In this document: piece after piece, positions 34,869 to 43,136 of the stretch
How positions within the stretch are numbered: the stretch's first letter is position 1
How the letters are laid out: every line of letters begins with the position of its first letter
NCBI RefSeq assembly: GCF_035958815.1
Contig: NZ_CP108383.1
Coordinates: forward strand, 1,612,001 to 1,676,000
Reading direction: 5' to 3'
Length of the DNA: 64,000 bases
Origin: Nocardia sp. NBC_01327
GTDB lineage: Bacteria; Actinomycetota; Actinomycetes; Mycobacteriales; Mycobacteriaceae
Notes under the pieces: model-generated
What the model was told of the DNA's origin: nothing
Seen by the model: only the letters and a program-made list of their open reading frames with translations
Databases searched by the model: none
Position numbers and translations under genes: made by a program

Positions 34869-36356
34869 TCAGGCGTCGTCGGAATGCATGCCGAACCGGC
34901 GGCGCAGGGGGAATGACGCCAGGAAGCCCAGCACCAGCAGGACGCCGACAATACCAGTGCCGATGAGTGCCACATTGCGAGCGGTGTTGTCCGGTGCGGG
35001 TTTCGGGGCGGGCAGGGCCAACTGCTGATCCTTGGCGGCGCCGGGTTGCTTGGGCGGCAGGTCGTCCGGTATCTCCGCGGTGAGTGCGGCCACGGGATCG
35101 ACTGCGCCGTAACCGACATACGGATTCCAGCCTTCGCCGGGGGCGTGCGCGGTGGCCTCGATGCGTTGAATGACCTCGTGCGCGGGCATATCGGGGAAGC
35201 GTGAACGCAGCAGCGCCGCAACGCCGGAGACGTAGGGCGCGGCGAAACTCGTTCCGCTGTAACGGTTCACCTGGCCCTGATTGGTGATCTTGGCGGTGGT
35301 GAGGCCGGTATTGCGGGGGTCCAGGGAGATGACGTCCTCACCGGGCGCGGCCACACCCACCCAGGGGCCGGGGACGGTGAACTTCGAGGGCTGGCCGAAG
35401 GCATCGATGGAGCCGACGGAGAGCACGTAGTCGTCCCACCAGGCCGGGGCCACATACGAATTGACGTGATCCCAGAGATCCTCGTTCGGATGCAGCGGGT
35501 CGAGGCCGGGATTGCTCGCCTTGCAGCTATCGGTATTGCCCGCGGAGGTGACGATGACAACGTCCCTCTCCACGGCCGCGTAGCGCACCGCCGCGCCGAG
35601 GGCGCCCATCTCGGTGCTCTCCGGCCGGGTGGTCGGGCAGGCCACCAGGGAGATATTGATGATGCGGGCCCCGGCGTCGGCGGCCCGGCGCACAGCCGAG
35701 GCCAGCGCGGAGATCTTGCCGTAGCCGTCGGGCATATCGTCGGGGCCTTTGTCGCGGCCCGCGCCCTCGGCCTGGTACATGGCGCTGGTCTGGCGGATGG
35801 TCATGATCCGGGCGTCCGGGGCTACGCCGGAGAAGCCTTGGCCGCCCACCTGATTCGCGGCAATGAGTCCGGCGACGATCGTGCCGTGTGCATCACAGTC
35901 CTCGGTGCCGTCACCGGAATTGGCGACATAGTCGCCGCCGGGAATCAGGCCGGGAAGGCGCGGATGCGGGGAGACCCCGGTATCGATGACGGCGACCAAT
36001 TGGCCTGCGCCACGGGAGAACTGCCAGGCGTGCTCCAGATCCAGGGCGCGCTGGGTGGGCGGGATGGTCGGCCCGTCGCCGCCGGCCTGGGTGCTGATGC
36101 AGGGGGAGTTGGCCGGGTGCTCCGTTTTGCCGGGCGGGGCGGCGGGACCTCCGGGTGGCAGCAGGCCCGGATCGATGGCCGGGGGTCGATCGGCGTAGGC
36201 CGCACCGGGATTCGCCTGCGCCGCTGCGGGAATGATGCCGATACCGAACGACAGCGTCGACGCCAGTGCCGCCGTGGCGGCGATCGTTCGCAGTCCGGGG
36301 CTGCGCCGGGACAGGGCGGAGTCCGTCGCCATGGCGCGGGGATACTCGGTACTCAT
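34869..36356 (-). CDS. mycP: Mycosin, membrane-anchored subtilisin-like protease
   Basis: A 495-residue S8 protease of the type VII locus. A signal peptide (~residues 21-47) is followed by the catalytic triad: Asp125 (VIDTGVSPH), His157 (DAHGTIVAG) and Ser370 (GTSFAAPYVSG). A Pro-rich stretch follows, then a C-terminal membrane helix (ALIGTGIVGVLLVLGFLASF) with a short basic cytosolic tail. Mycosins stabilise and process in the periplasmic chamber of type VII systems. It is 24 bases downstream of eccD on the same strand and is probably co-transcribed with it. Confidence 0.93.
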   Translation of the reverse strand: MSTEYPRAMATDSALSRRSPGLRTIAATAALASTLSFGIGIIPAAAQANPGAAYADRPPAIDPGLLPPGGPAAPPGKTEHPANSPCISTQAGGDGPTIPPTQRALDLEHAWQFSRGAGQLVAVIDTGVSPHPRLPGLIPGGDYVANSGDGTEDCDAHGTIVAGLIAANQVGGQGFSGVAPDARIMTIRQTSAMYQAEGAGRDKGPDDMPDGYGKISALASAVRRAADAGARIINISLVACPTTRPESTEMGALGAAVRYAAVERDVVIVTSAGNTDSCKASNPGLDPLHPNEDLWDHVNSYVAPAWWDDYVLSVGSIDAFGQPSKFTVPGPWVGVAAPGEDVISLDPRNTGLTTAKITNQGQVNRYSGTSFAAPYVSGVAALLRSRFPDMPAHEVIQRIEATAHAPGEGWNPYVGYGAVDPVAALTAEIPDDLPPKQPGAAKDQQLALPAPKPAPDNTARNVALIGTGIVGVLLVLGFLASFPLRRRFGMHSDDA

Positions 36357-36380
36357 CGCAGTGTCCGCCGTCGGCCGCGC

Positions 36381-37841
36381 TCAGAGCCCGCGCACGAGCG
36401 AGTACAGGCCCGTCACCCAGAACACCAGGGGCACAACGGCGGCGACGAAGGCGTACTCCAGCAGCTCCACCGCGCGCCGCAGCGGCGGGGTGGCCTGCTG
36501 GCGCGGCACGATGATGCCGAGTACCAGCGCCGCCACCAGCAGGATCAGGGCCGCGCCGAAGACGGCGAGGGGCTGGTCGAGCAGAAAAGCCGCGCCGCCC
36601 AGCAGGATCAGCAGCATGGCCGCGCCACCGGCGATGAGGATTACGGCCTGCTCCGCGCCCGCGTAGGTGCGGCTGCGGAACATCAGGACAGCGGCGCAGA
36701 CCACGGCGAGCGCCAGGCCCGGCCAGTAGGCGCCGGCCGCATGCGGGTCGGTGGCGGTCAGTGCGCCCGCCGCGACCACGAGGGTGGTGGCGGCGACCAG
36801 TCCGGCCAGATACCTGCGGGCCCGTTCGGATTTGACGCGCAGGGCGTCCAGGCTGGGCAGCGCGCGATGATCGTCCGGATCGTCCTCGGTGGGGTCGATC
36901 GGCGTGCCCGGTGCGGGCACCGGTGGCAGCGGCAGCCGGGCGAGCAGCATGGAAAGCCTTGGTGCGAGCGACAATCCGGCCAAACCCAGCGCCGCTGCGC
37001 CCGCACCGATCGCCTTCGAGGGGAGATGGGTGAGCAGGCCGACGAGCGCGGCGGGCACCAGATAGGCGGCGAGGGTCGTCGCGCCGATGAACAGGCCCAG
37101 CCCGACGCCGCTCACCCGCCACGCGAGAATCGCTGTGGCACCGGCCAATACCGCGCCGAGCAGTAGATTCGCCCAGCCGTAGTGATCGGGGACGACGAGC
37201 AAGCCCGCGCTGAACGCCGCCGGCAGTGCGCAGCCGCCCAGCACGAGTGCGCTCGCGGTATCGCGGTACATGCGGCTGAGCACCATGCTCGACACCACCA
37301 GTAGGACGGCCACGAACAGTGCGACGGCGCCGCTCACCCAGCCGGAGACGGCATCGGGTGCGGCCAGCAGACCGAGACAGCCGACCAGCATGGTCAGCAC
37401 CGCCAGCATGGACCCGGTCAGCCGGGCCGTGCGGGGTGACCAGCCGCGGAAGTGTTCGGCGTCGGCAATGGCGACGTTGTACATGATGTCGTCGAACAGC
37501 GGTGTGGGCGCGGTGTGTTCGGCGCTTTCCAGCATGAGCAGTTCGCCGTCGCGCACGCCCTGTTCGGCGAGGCTGAGGGAATTGGACAGCGGCGGCTGCC
37601 CGATGCGGGCGAGCACCCATTCGTGCGGTTCGAAGTGTTCGCCGTCATTGTCGAAGTCATTGGTGCGGCTGTGCTGGGCGACCATATCGACCACGCTGGG
37701 GATGACCAGGGCGACCGGCACATCGATGGGAATGGCCATATCGACCTGGGTGTGCTTGGCCAGCAGGGTGACGCGTGCGAGGTCCGGCGCGCGGACGGTG
37801 CCGCGTGCGTCGTCGATATGGTCCATTCGCGCGTTGGTCAC
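36381..37841 (-). CDS. eccD: Type VII secretion protein EccD
   Basis: A 486-residue integral membrane protein. The N-terminal ~100 residues are a ubiquitin-like cytosolic domain (ARVTLLAKHTQVDMAIPIDVPV, GVRDGELLML). About eleven membrane segments follow, making EccD the channel-like subunit of the type VII complex. GTG 37841 follows a GAGGTGGGGG tract; ATG 37826 is an alternative. It is divergent from eccC and in front of mycP. Order and orientation eccB(+), mycP(-), eccD(-), eccC(+) equal those of mycobacterial ESX-4. Confidence 0.92.
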   Translation of the reverse strand: MTNARMDHIDDARGTVRAPDLARVTLLAKHTQVDMAIPIDVPVALVIPSVVDMVAQHSRTNDFDNDGEHFEPHEWVLARIGQPPLSNSLSLAEQGVRDGELLMLESAEHTAPTPLFDDIMYNVAIADAEHFRGWSPRTARLTGSMLAVLTMLVGCLGLLAAPDAVSGWVSGAVALFVAVLLVVSSMVLSRMYRDTASALVLGGCALPAAFSAGLLVVPDHYGWANLLLGAVLAGATAILAWRVSGVGLGLFIGATTLAAYLVPAALVGLLTHLPSKAIGAGAAALGLAGLSLAPRLSMLLARLPLPPVPAPGTPIDPTEDDPDDHRALPSLDALRVKSERARRYLAGLVAATTLVVAAGALTATDPHAAGAYWPGLALAVVCAAVLMFRSRTYAGAEQAVILIAGGAAMLLILLGGAAFLLDQPLAVFGAALILLVAALVLGIIVPRQQATPPLRRAVELLEYAFVAAVVPLVFWVTGLYSLVRGL

Positions 37842-38007
37842 GCTGCCCCCACCTCGGTGTGCGTCTTTTGTGCCCTCTGAGTGCGCGCGAAACCACCGTC
37901 GCAGCGCCGGGATATGCAGAAATGCTGCCCGCACTGTACGTCATCACGATCGCTGGACGTACACTGAGCCCCGCATTCCAGACATCCGATGGGGGATTCT
38001 GCACGCG
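37842..38007. promoter_or_regulatory. Divergent eccD/eccC control region with palindrome
   Basis: A 166-base spacer holding a perfect 8-bp dyad TGTACGTC (37935-37942) / GACGTACA (37956-37963). The heptamer ACTGTAC covers the left arm and also occurs at 33342-33348 upstream of eccB. A common regulator of the secretion genes is possible. The eccC ribosome site GGGGGA is at 37991-37996. Confidence 0.45.
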
Positions 38008-41000
38008 ATGAGCACCGTCCGATTCCAGCGCCGTCCACGCCGGGAGATTCCGCGCTCACCGGGTGGCGAGGTGACGCTACAGCCGCCGCCGGAGATTCCG
38101 CGCAATATTCCAGCGAACCTGTTTTCCAAGCTCATGCCCTTGGTCATGGGCGTCGGCATGCTGGGCATGGTCGTGCTCATGTTCACCTCGGGCAGCGGCA
38201 TCGCCACCAATCCCATGAGTCTGATGTTCCCGATGATGATGGTCTTCTCCATGATCGGCATGTACGCAGGTCAGGGAGGAAAGGGACAAAAAGCCGCAGA
38301 GGCCAATGAGGACCGCAAGGACTATCTGCGCTATCTCGACCAGGTCCGGCGGGATGTCGAGGAGACGGCGGGGCAGCAGCGGGCGGCGGTCGAGTGGAGT
38401 CATCCCGAACCGGGGGTGGTGTGGATGCTCGCGGGCACCACGCGGATGTGGGAGCGACGTCCCGGCGACAAGGATTTCTGCCATGCCCGCATCGGGCTCG
38501 GCAGTCAGCGTCTGGCCACCCGGCTGGTGGCCCCGGAGACCGGTCCGGTGGAGGAGCTGGAGCCGATAGCTGCGGTGTCGCTGCGACGCTTCGTCCGGAC
38601 TCATTCGACGGTCCCGGATCTGCCGACGGCGCTGGCGGTGAAGGGCTTCGCGAGCGTGCAGCTCACCGGAGACCGGGCGCAGGCCCGCGAGATGACGCGG
38701 GCCATGCTAGTGCAGCTGGCCATGTTTCAGGGCCCGGATCAGGTACTCGTCGCCGTGGTCTGCGGACCCGATACCGCGCGCGAATGGGAATGGGCGAAAT
38801 GGCTGCCGCACACCCAGCATCCGGAGGCGCAGGACGGCGTCGGCAGTGAGCGCATGGTGTACGGATCCATTCGCGAGGCGCATGCGAGTCTGCATTCGCT
38901 GCTGCACAACAGGGTTCGCTATTCGCGCAATCAGCCGCCGAACCCGAATCTGACGCAGATCGTGCTCGTGGTCGACGGCGGACTGCTCGAGGCCGAGGAA
39001 GATCCCCTGCGGGAGAACGGTTTCGAAGGCGTCACCGTGATCGACCTGTGCGGGTACGCGCCACGGCTGGCCGCCTCCCGCGGCATTCAGATGCTGGTGG
39101 AGAACGGTGAGTGCGCCGGACGCGGGGCCACCGGCGTCATGGAGCGCTTCGCGGTCATCGATCGCATCACTGCCCGCGAGGCCGAGCAGGCGGCGCGGCG
39201 ACTCGCGCCGTACCGGGCCGCGCTGCCGCGCGCGGGTGCCGATACCGGTGACGAGGGCGAGGTCATATCGAGCTGGTCGCAGCTGCTGGGCCTCGGTGAT
39301 CTCGGCGCGTTCAATCCGGAGAGCGCCTGGCAGCCGCGCTACGGGCGGGAACGGCTGCGGGTGCCGTTCGGCGTCGGGGCGGACGGGCTGCCGGTGGTGC
39401 TCGATATCAAGGAGGCCGCCGAGGGCGGTATGGGACCGCACGGGCTGTGCATCGGCGCGACCGGTTCGGGCAAGTCGGAATTCCTTCGGACGCTGGTGCT
39501 TTCGCTCATTGCCACGCACTCACCCGATCAGCTCAATTTTGTGCTCGTCGACTTCAAGGGCGGTGCGACCTTCCTCGGGCTGGAGGGGGTGGCGCATGTC
39601 GCGGCCATTATCACCAACCTGGAGGAGGAGGCCGATCTCGTCGACCGCATGCGCGATGCGCTCGCCGGTGAGATGAATCGCCGGCAGGAAGTACTGCGCG
39701 CGGCAGGCAATTTCGCCAATGTCTCTGAATACGAGAAGGCGCGCGCGGCCGGTGCGGATCTCGATCCGATGCCCGCGCTGTTCGTGGTGCTGGACGAATT
39801 CTCCGAATTGCTGTCGCAGCACCCGGATTTCGCCGAGCTGTTCACCATGATCGGGCGGCTGGGCCGCTCGCTGCATGTGCATCTGCTGCTGGCGTCGCAG
39901 CGGTTGGAGGAGGGGCGGCTCAAGGGGCTGGAGAGCCATCTGTCCTATCGGATCGGATTGAAGACCTTCTCCGCCAATGAATCCCGGCAGGTTCTGGGTG
40001 TGCCCGATGCCTACAATCTGCCGGGCAATCCCGGCGGCGGCTATCTGAAGTCCGACTCCGGTGAGATCGTGCGATTCCAGTCCTCGTATGTTTCCGGGCC
40101 GTATGCGGGTGTCGGCTCGCAGCGTGATGTCGCGGTGGATGCGGTGGGCGGGGCTATCGATATCACCGCGCGGCCGTTCACCGCCATTCACGTGGATTTC
40201 CGTACCGAGGACCATATTCCGCTGCCCGCGCCGGCGGAACTGGCGCCGGCGCAATCGGATGCCGAACAGGTCTCCAATTTGCAGATGCTGGTGTCGCGGG
40301 TGCGGGAGCACGGGCGGGCGGCGCACGAGATCTGGCTGCCGCCACTGGATGCGGCGCCCACGCTCGATCAGCTGGTGCCGCGGTCGGTGCTCACCGGGGA
40401 TTGGAATCCGGTCGCCGCCCTGCGCGCCCCCATCGGCATTGTCGACCGGCCCTACGATCAGCGCCGGGATCCGCTGGTGGTGGATCTGTCCGGTTCGCGC
40501 GGCAATGTGGCGGTGGTCGGTGGTCCGCAGTCGGGGAAGTCGACGGCGCTGCGGTCGCTGGTCATGGGAATGTCCCTGACGCACACCGCCGAACAGGTGC
40601 AGTTCTATCTGCTCGACTTCGGTGGCGGCACGCTGGTCGGGCTGGAGGGGCTGCCGCATGTCGGCACGGTCGCGAGTCGCATAGAGAGCGATAAGGTGCG
40701 GCGCACGGTCGCCGAGATGGTGACCGTCGTGCGGCAGCGCGAGGCGCGGTTCCGGCAGCTCGGCATCGAATCCATGGCGGAGTTCCGGCGGCTGCGGGCG
40801 CTCGATCCGTCGGTGAGCTCGGCCGCCGCCGGGGCGCACGAGGATCCGTTCGGTGACGCGTTCCTGGTGATCGACGGCTACGGCAGCTTCCGGCAGGAGT
40901 TCGAGGCGCTGGAGCAGACCGTCATGAACCTTGCGGTGCAGGGGCTTTCGTACGGGGTGCACGTGGTGATCTCGCTGGCGCGCTGGCCGGAGGCGCGGCC

Positions 41001-42033
41001 CGCGTTGAAGGATCAGATCGGCACGCGCATCGAGCTGCGGCTCGGTGATCCCATGGATTCGGATCTGGGGCGCAAGTTCGCGGCGCTGGTTCCCATGGGC
41101 AGGCCCGGTCGCGGTATGACCGCCGATCTGCTGCATATGCTCACCGCGCTGCCGCGTATCGACGGTGACCCGAATCCGCAGACACTGGGAATCGGGGTGG
41201 CACAGGCGGTTTCGGCTATTGCCGAACGGACCCCCGGTCGTCCCGCACCGCGTGTGCGCATGCTCCCGGAGCGACTGCCCCGCGAAGAGTTGCTCGCGCT
41301 GGCCGGAAATCGGCCTGCCGCAGTGGATTCGGATCAGCCGACGCTGCGGTTCCCGATCGGTATCACCGAATCCGAGCTGGCCCCTGCGCAATTGGACTTC
41401 ACCGTCAGTCCGCACTTCGTGATCATCGGTGATTCGGAGAGCGGTAAGACCACGCTGCTGCGATCGATCGTCCAGTCCCTCTGCGCGTCCAATACCCCCG
41501 ATCAGGCGCGCATCATCATGGGTGACTATCGGCGCACCATGCTCGGCACGGTGCCGCAGGGCTATCTCGCCGGATACGGTTCCACCGCACCGCAGTTCAC
41601 CCAGCAGATGACCGATCTGGCCGCCTACGTCACCCAGCGCATGCCCGGCCCCGATGTGACGCCGCAGCAGCTCAGGGATCGCTCCTGGTGGAAGGGGCCC
41701 GAGCTGTACGTGATCGTCGACGACTACGACCTGGTCGCCACCGCCACCGGCAATCCGCTGCACGCCCTGGTGGATCACCTCGCGCACGCCCGGGACCTGG
41801 GCTTCCACCTGATCATCGCCCGCCGCTCCGGCGGCGCCGGCCGCGCCCTCTACGAAGCCACCCTCAACCGCATGAAGGAACTCAACTCCGCCGCCCTGAT
41901 CATGAGCTGCAGCCGCGACGAGGGCATCCTCTTCGGCAACGCCCGCCCCGCCCTCATGCCCCCCGGCCGCGGCACCTACATCACCCGCTCCGGCGAAGAC
42001 CTCATCCAACTCGGCTGGCTCCCACCGGCATAA
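38008..42033 (+). CDS. eccC: Type VII secretion ATPase EccC
   Basis: A 1341-residue FtsK/SpoIIIE-type motor. Two N-terminal membrane helices (~residues 40-60 and 67-86) precede three ATPase domains. Their Walker A motifs are GATGSGKS (~483), GGPQSGKST (~838) and GDSESGKTT (~1140). Matching Walker B regions include VVLDEFSELL, FLVIDGYGSF and YVIVDDYDLV; domain two has a weak B motif, as is usual. EccC recognises the C-terminal export signal of WXG100 partners and drives secretion. The single-chain form is as in ESX-4. The start ATG 38008 fits the family N-terminus STVRFQRRPRREIP. Confidence 0.94.
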   Translation: MSTVRFQRRPRREIPRSPGGEVTLQPPPEIPRNIPANLFSKLMPLVMGVGMLGMVVLMFTSGSGIATNPMSLMFPMMMVFSMIGMYAGQGGKGQKAAEANEDRKDYLRYLDQVRRDVEETAGQQRAAVEWSHPEPGVVWMLAGTTRMWERRPGDKDFCHARIGLGSQRLATRLVAPETGPVEELEPIAAVSLRRFVRTHSTVPDLPTALAVKGFASVQLTGDRAQAREMTRAMLVQLAMFQGPDQVLVAVVCGPDTAREWEWAKWLPHTQHPEAQDGVGSERMVYGSIREAHASLHSLLHNRVRYSRNQPPNPNLTQIVLVVDGGLLEAEEDPLRENGFEGVTVIDLCGYAPRLAASRGIQMLVENGECAGRGATGVMERFAVIDRITAREAEQAARRLAPYRAALPRAGADTGDEGEVISSWSQLLGLGDLGAFNPESAWQPRYGRERLRVPFGVGADGLPVVLDIKEAAEGGMGPHGLCIGATGSGKSEFLRTLVLSLIATHSPDQLNFVLVDFKGGATFLGLEGVAHVAAIITNLEEEADLVDRMRDALAGEMNRRQEVLRAAGNFANVSEYEKARAAGADLDPMPALFVVLDEFSELLSQHPDFAELFTMIGRLGRSLHVHLLLASQRLEEGRLKGLESHLSYRIGLKTFSANESRQVLGVPDAYNLPGNPGGGYLKSDSGEIVRFQSSYVSGPYAGVGSQRDVAVDAVGGAIDITARPFTAIHVDFRTEDHIPLPAPAELAPAQSDAEQVSNLQMLVSRVREHGRAAHEIWLPPLDAAPTLDQLVPRSVLTGDWNPVAALRAPIGIVDRPYDQRRDPLVVDLSGSRGNVAVVGGPQSGKSTALRSLVMGMSLTHTAEQVQFYLLDFGGGTLVGLEGLPHVGTVASRIESDKVRRTVAEMVTVVRQREARFRQLGIESMAEFRRLRALDPSVSSAAAGAHEDPFGDAFLVIDGYGSFRQEFEALEQTVMNLAVQGLSYGVHVVISLARWPEARPALKDQIGTRIELRLGDPMDSDLGRKFAALVPMGRPGRGMTADLLHMLTALPRIDGDPNPQTLGIGVAQAVSAIAERTPGRPAPRVRMLPERLPREELLALAGNRPAAVDSDQPTLRFPIGITESELAPAQLDFTVSPHFVIIGDSESGKTTLLRSIVQSLCASNTPDQARIIMGDYRRTMLGTVPQGYLAGYGSTAPQFTQQMTDLAAYVTQRMPGPDVTPQQLRDRSWWKGPELYVIVDDYDLVATATGNPLHALVDHLAHARDLGFHLIIARRSGGAGRALYEATLNRMKELNSAALIMSCSRDEGILFGNARPALMPPGRGTYITRSGEDLIQLGWLPPA

Positions 42034-42079
42034 CTCGCCGAGCTGTTCGTCAGTCGCATCCCCGTCATCCGGCGCGGTT

Positions 42080-42110
42080 TTGGCCGGGATCCACCGTGGA
42101 TCCCGGCCAA
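42080..42110. repeat. Near-perfect palindrome with 1-base loop
   Basis: Arms 42080-42094 and 42096-42110 are perfect 15-bp complements (TTGGCCGGGATCCAC / GTGGATCCCGGCCAA) with one base between. The same core GGCCGGGATCC is half of the hairpin at 63045-63097, so it is probably a dispersed palindromic repeat of this genome. It may terminate eccC transcription. Confidence 0.65.
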
Positions 42111-42113
42111 GAA

Positions 42114-42155
42114 CATGCCGTGATGACGGAGGGGCATGCCGGGATGACGGAGGGG
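42114..42155. repeat. Two tandem 21-base repeats
   Basis: The unit starting CATGCCG and ending GGAGGGG occurs at 42114-42134 and 42135-42155, 20 of 21 bases identical. It directly follows the palindrome in the eccC/WXG100 spacer. No function is apparent. Confidence 0.6.
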
Positions 42156-42238
42156 GCTGCCTGACAGTGTTGATAGCGACGACTTCGCGAACCAGCGCGC
42201 CCCGTCATGCGAAAGCCGGCGCGCCCGGCACATAAGCC

Positions 42239-42272
42239 AGCGCGCCCCGGCACGTATTTGCCGGGGCGCGCT
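42239..42272. terminator. Bidirectional terminator hairpin between eccC and the WXG100 genes
   Basis: A perfect 14-bp stem (AGCGCGCCCCGGCA / TGCCGGGGCGCGCT) with a 6-base loop between converging genes. It is followed by ATTGG on the plus strand. It could stop transcription from both eccC and the Esx pair. Confidence 0.65.
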
Positions 42273-42289
42273 ATTGGAGGTGCTGTGGG

Positions 42290-42592
42290 TCAGAACAGGC
42301 CGGCGAGGGCGATGTCCTTGGCCTGGAGTTCGGCGTTGCCGGTGCGGACCAGGGTGCCTGCGCCGCTGAGGGTGGCGTTGAGCTGGGCCACATGGGTGTT
42401 CCAGGTGCGCTGCATATCGGCGAACGCTTCGTTGGCGTCGCCCTTCCAGTTGTTGGTGACGAACTCCTCCACGCTGCGGTGGAAGGCTTCGAGCTGGTCG
42501 CGAATGTGCTCCGCCCGGCGGATGACCGAGTTCGCGCCGTCCGCCACGCCTTCGAAGTGCGCGGAGATGACCTGACCGTTCGCTGCTGCCAT
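42290..42592 (-). CDS. WXG100-family secreted protein (100 aa)
   Basis: A 100-residue helical hairpin protein with the WXG motif as WKG (NNWKGDANEAF) in the middle and no signal peptide, the hallmarks of Esx substrates. AAGGA precedes the ATG. It is the second gene of an Esx pair, 38 bases after the other. Its length and place parallel esxT of ESX-4, but sequence similarity by eye is too weak to assign that name. It probably forms a heterodimer with the upstream partner and leaves through the Ecc complex encoded next door. Confidence 0.88.
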   Translation of the reverse strand: MAAANGQVISAHFEGVADGANSVIRRAEHIRDQLEAFHRSVEEFVTNNWKGDANEAFADMQRTWNTHVAQLNATLSGAGTLVRTGNAELQAKDIALAGLF

Positions 42593-42630
42593 GGTGCTGT
42601 CCTTACTGAAGTGTGTGCGTCCGGTTCGGG

Positions 42631-42960
42631 TTACACGGGCGGCAGGTCGAGGCTGGAGACCTGCGCATTGATCTGGGCCTTGTAGTCCTGGTCGTGCTCT
42701 TCGTAGTTGGAGCCGACCCGAATGAGGTTCTCGGTCGTCTGCACCAGCTTGTCGTTGAGCTTGTCGGCCTGGAAGTAATAGCGCTCCATGAAGGCGTTGA
42801 ACGCATCGCGCGCGCCGCCCTGCCAGTTCGAGCCGACCGTCATATTGTCCTCATCGCGCTTCAGATCCGCGATGGCGTGCATGAGCATGTCGTGCGTCTT
42901 CTTGAACTCCTGGGCCTTGGCCTGGATGAGCTCATTACTGGCTTCGAATGCACCGGCCAC
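42631..42960 (-). CDS. WXG100-family secreted protein (109 aa)
   Basis: A 109-residue protein with WQG (VGSNWQGGARDAF) between two long helices. The C-terminal helix carries YEEHDQDYKAQI, where export signals usually lie. GTG 42960 has a perfect AAAGGAGG site. It is the first gene of the pair, parallel to esxU of ESX-4. A SigM-like promoter lies 74 bases upstream. Unlike the remembered mycobacterial order, the pair is transcribed against eccC and rplM. Confidence 0.88.
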   Translation of the reverse strand: MAGAFEASNELIQAKAQEFKKTHDMLMHAIADLKRDEDNMTVGSNWQGGARDAFNAFMERYYFQADKLNDKLVQTTENLIRVGSNYEEHDQDYKAQINAQVSSLDLPPV

Positions 42961-42989
42961 GGTGCCTCCTTTCAATCAGTTCGAACACA

Positions 42990-43004
42990 CTGTGTCGAGC
43001 ACAG
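42990..43004. promoter_or_regulatory. Dyad in the Esx leader
   Basis: CTGTG-TCGAG-CACAG, a 15-base dyad between the putative transcription start and the first Esx gene, next to a second overlapping ACACTGTGT symmetry. It could be an operator or a leader hairpin. Only the symmetry is seen. Confidence 0.3.
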
Positions 43005-43033
43005 CGCGGGCTGACGACCTTTACACAGTGATT

Positions 43034-43060
43034 AGACGAGGGCCCTGGCCCGGCGGTTCC
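43034..43060 (-). promoter_or_regulatory. SigM-like ECF promoter of the Esx pair
   Basis: Read on the minus strand: GGAAC (43060-43056), a 17-base spacer, and CGTCT (43038-43034). This fits the GGAAC/CGTC consensus of ECF sigma factors including mycobacterial SigM, reported to activate ESX-4-type esx genes. The start codon is about 74 bases downstream. Confidence 0.6.
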
Positions 43061-43136
43061 ACCCCTGTTACAGCAATTGGCCAGCACACTACCCAAGGAT
43101 CGGTCTCGCTGACCAGTGCGTACGGTCACACCGGGG

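Noticed and set aside
39520..42009. 829-codon open frame on the minus strand opposite eccC
   Set aside because: It lies antisense to a clear EccC coding frame, has high Arg/Gly/His composition and no family motif; a by-product of high GC.
42290..42960. Naming the WXG100 pair esxT and esxU
   Set aside because: Place and length fit, but similarity to the mycobacterial proteins is too low by eye to transfer the names.
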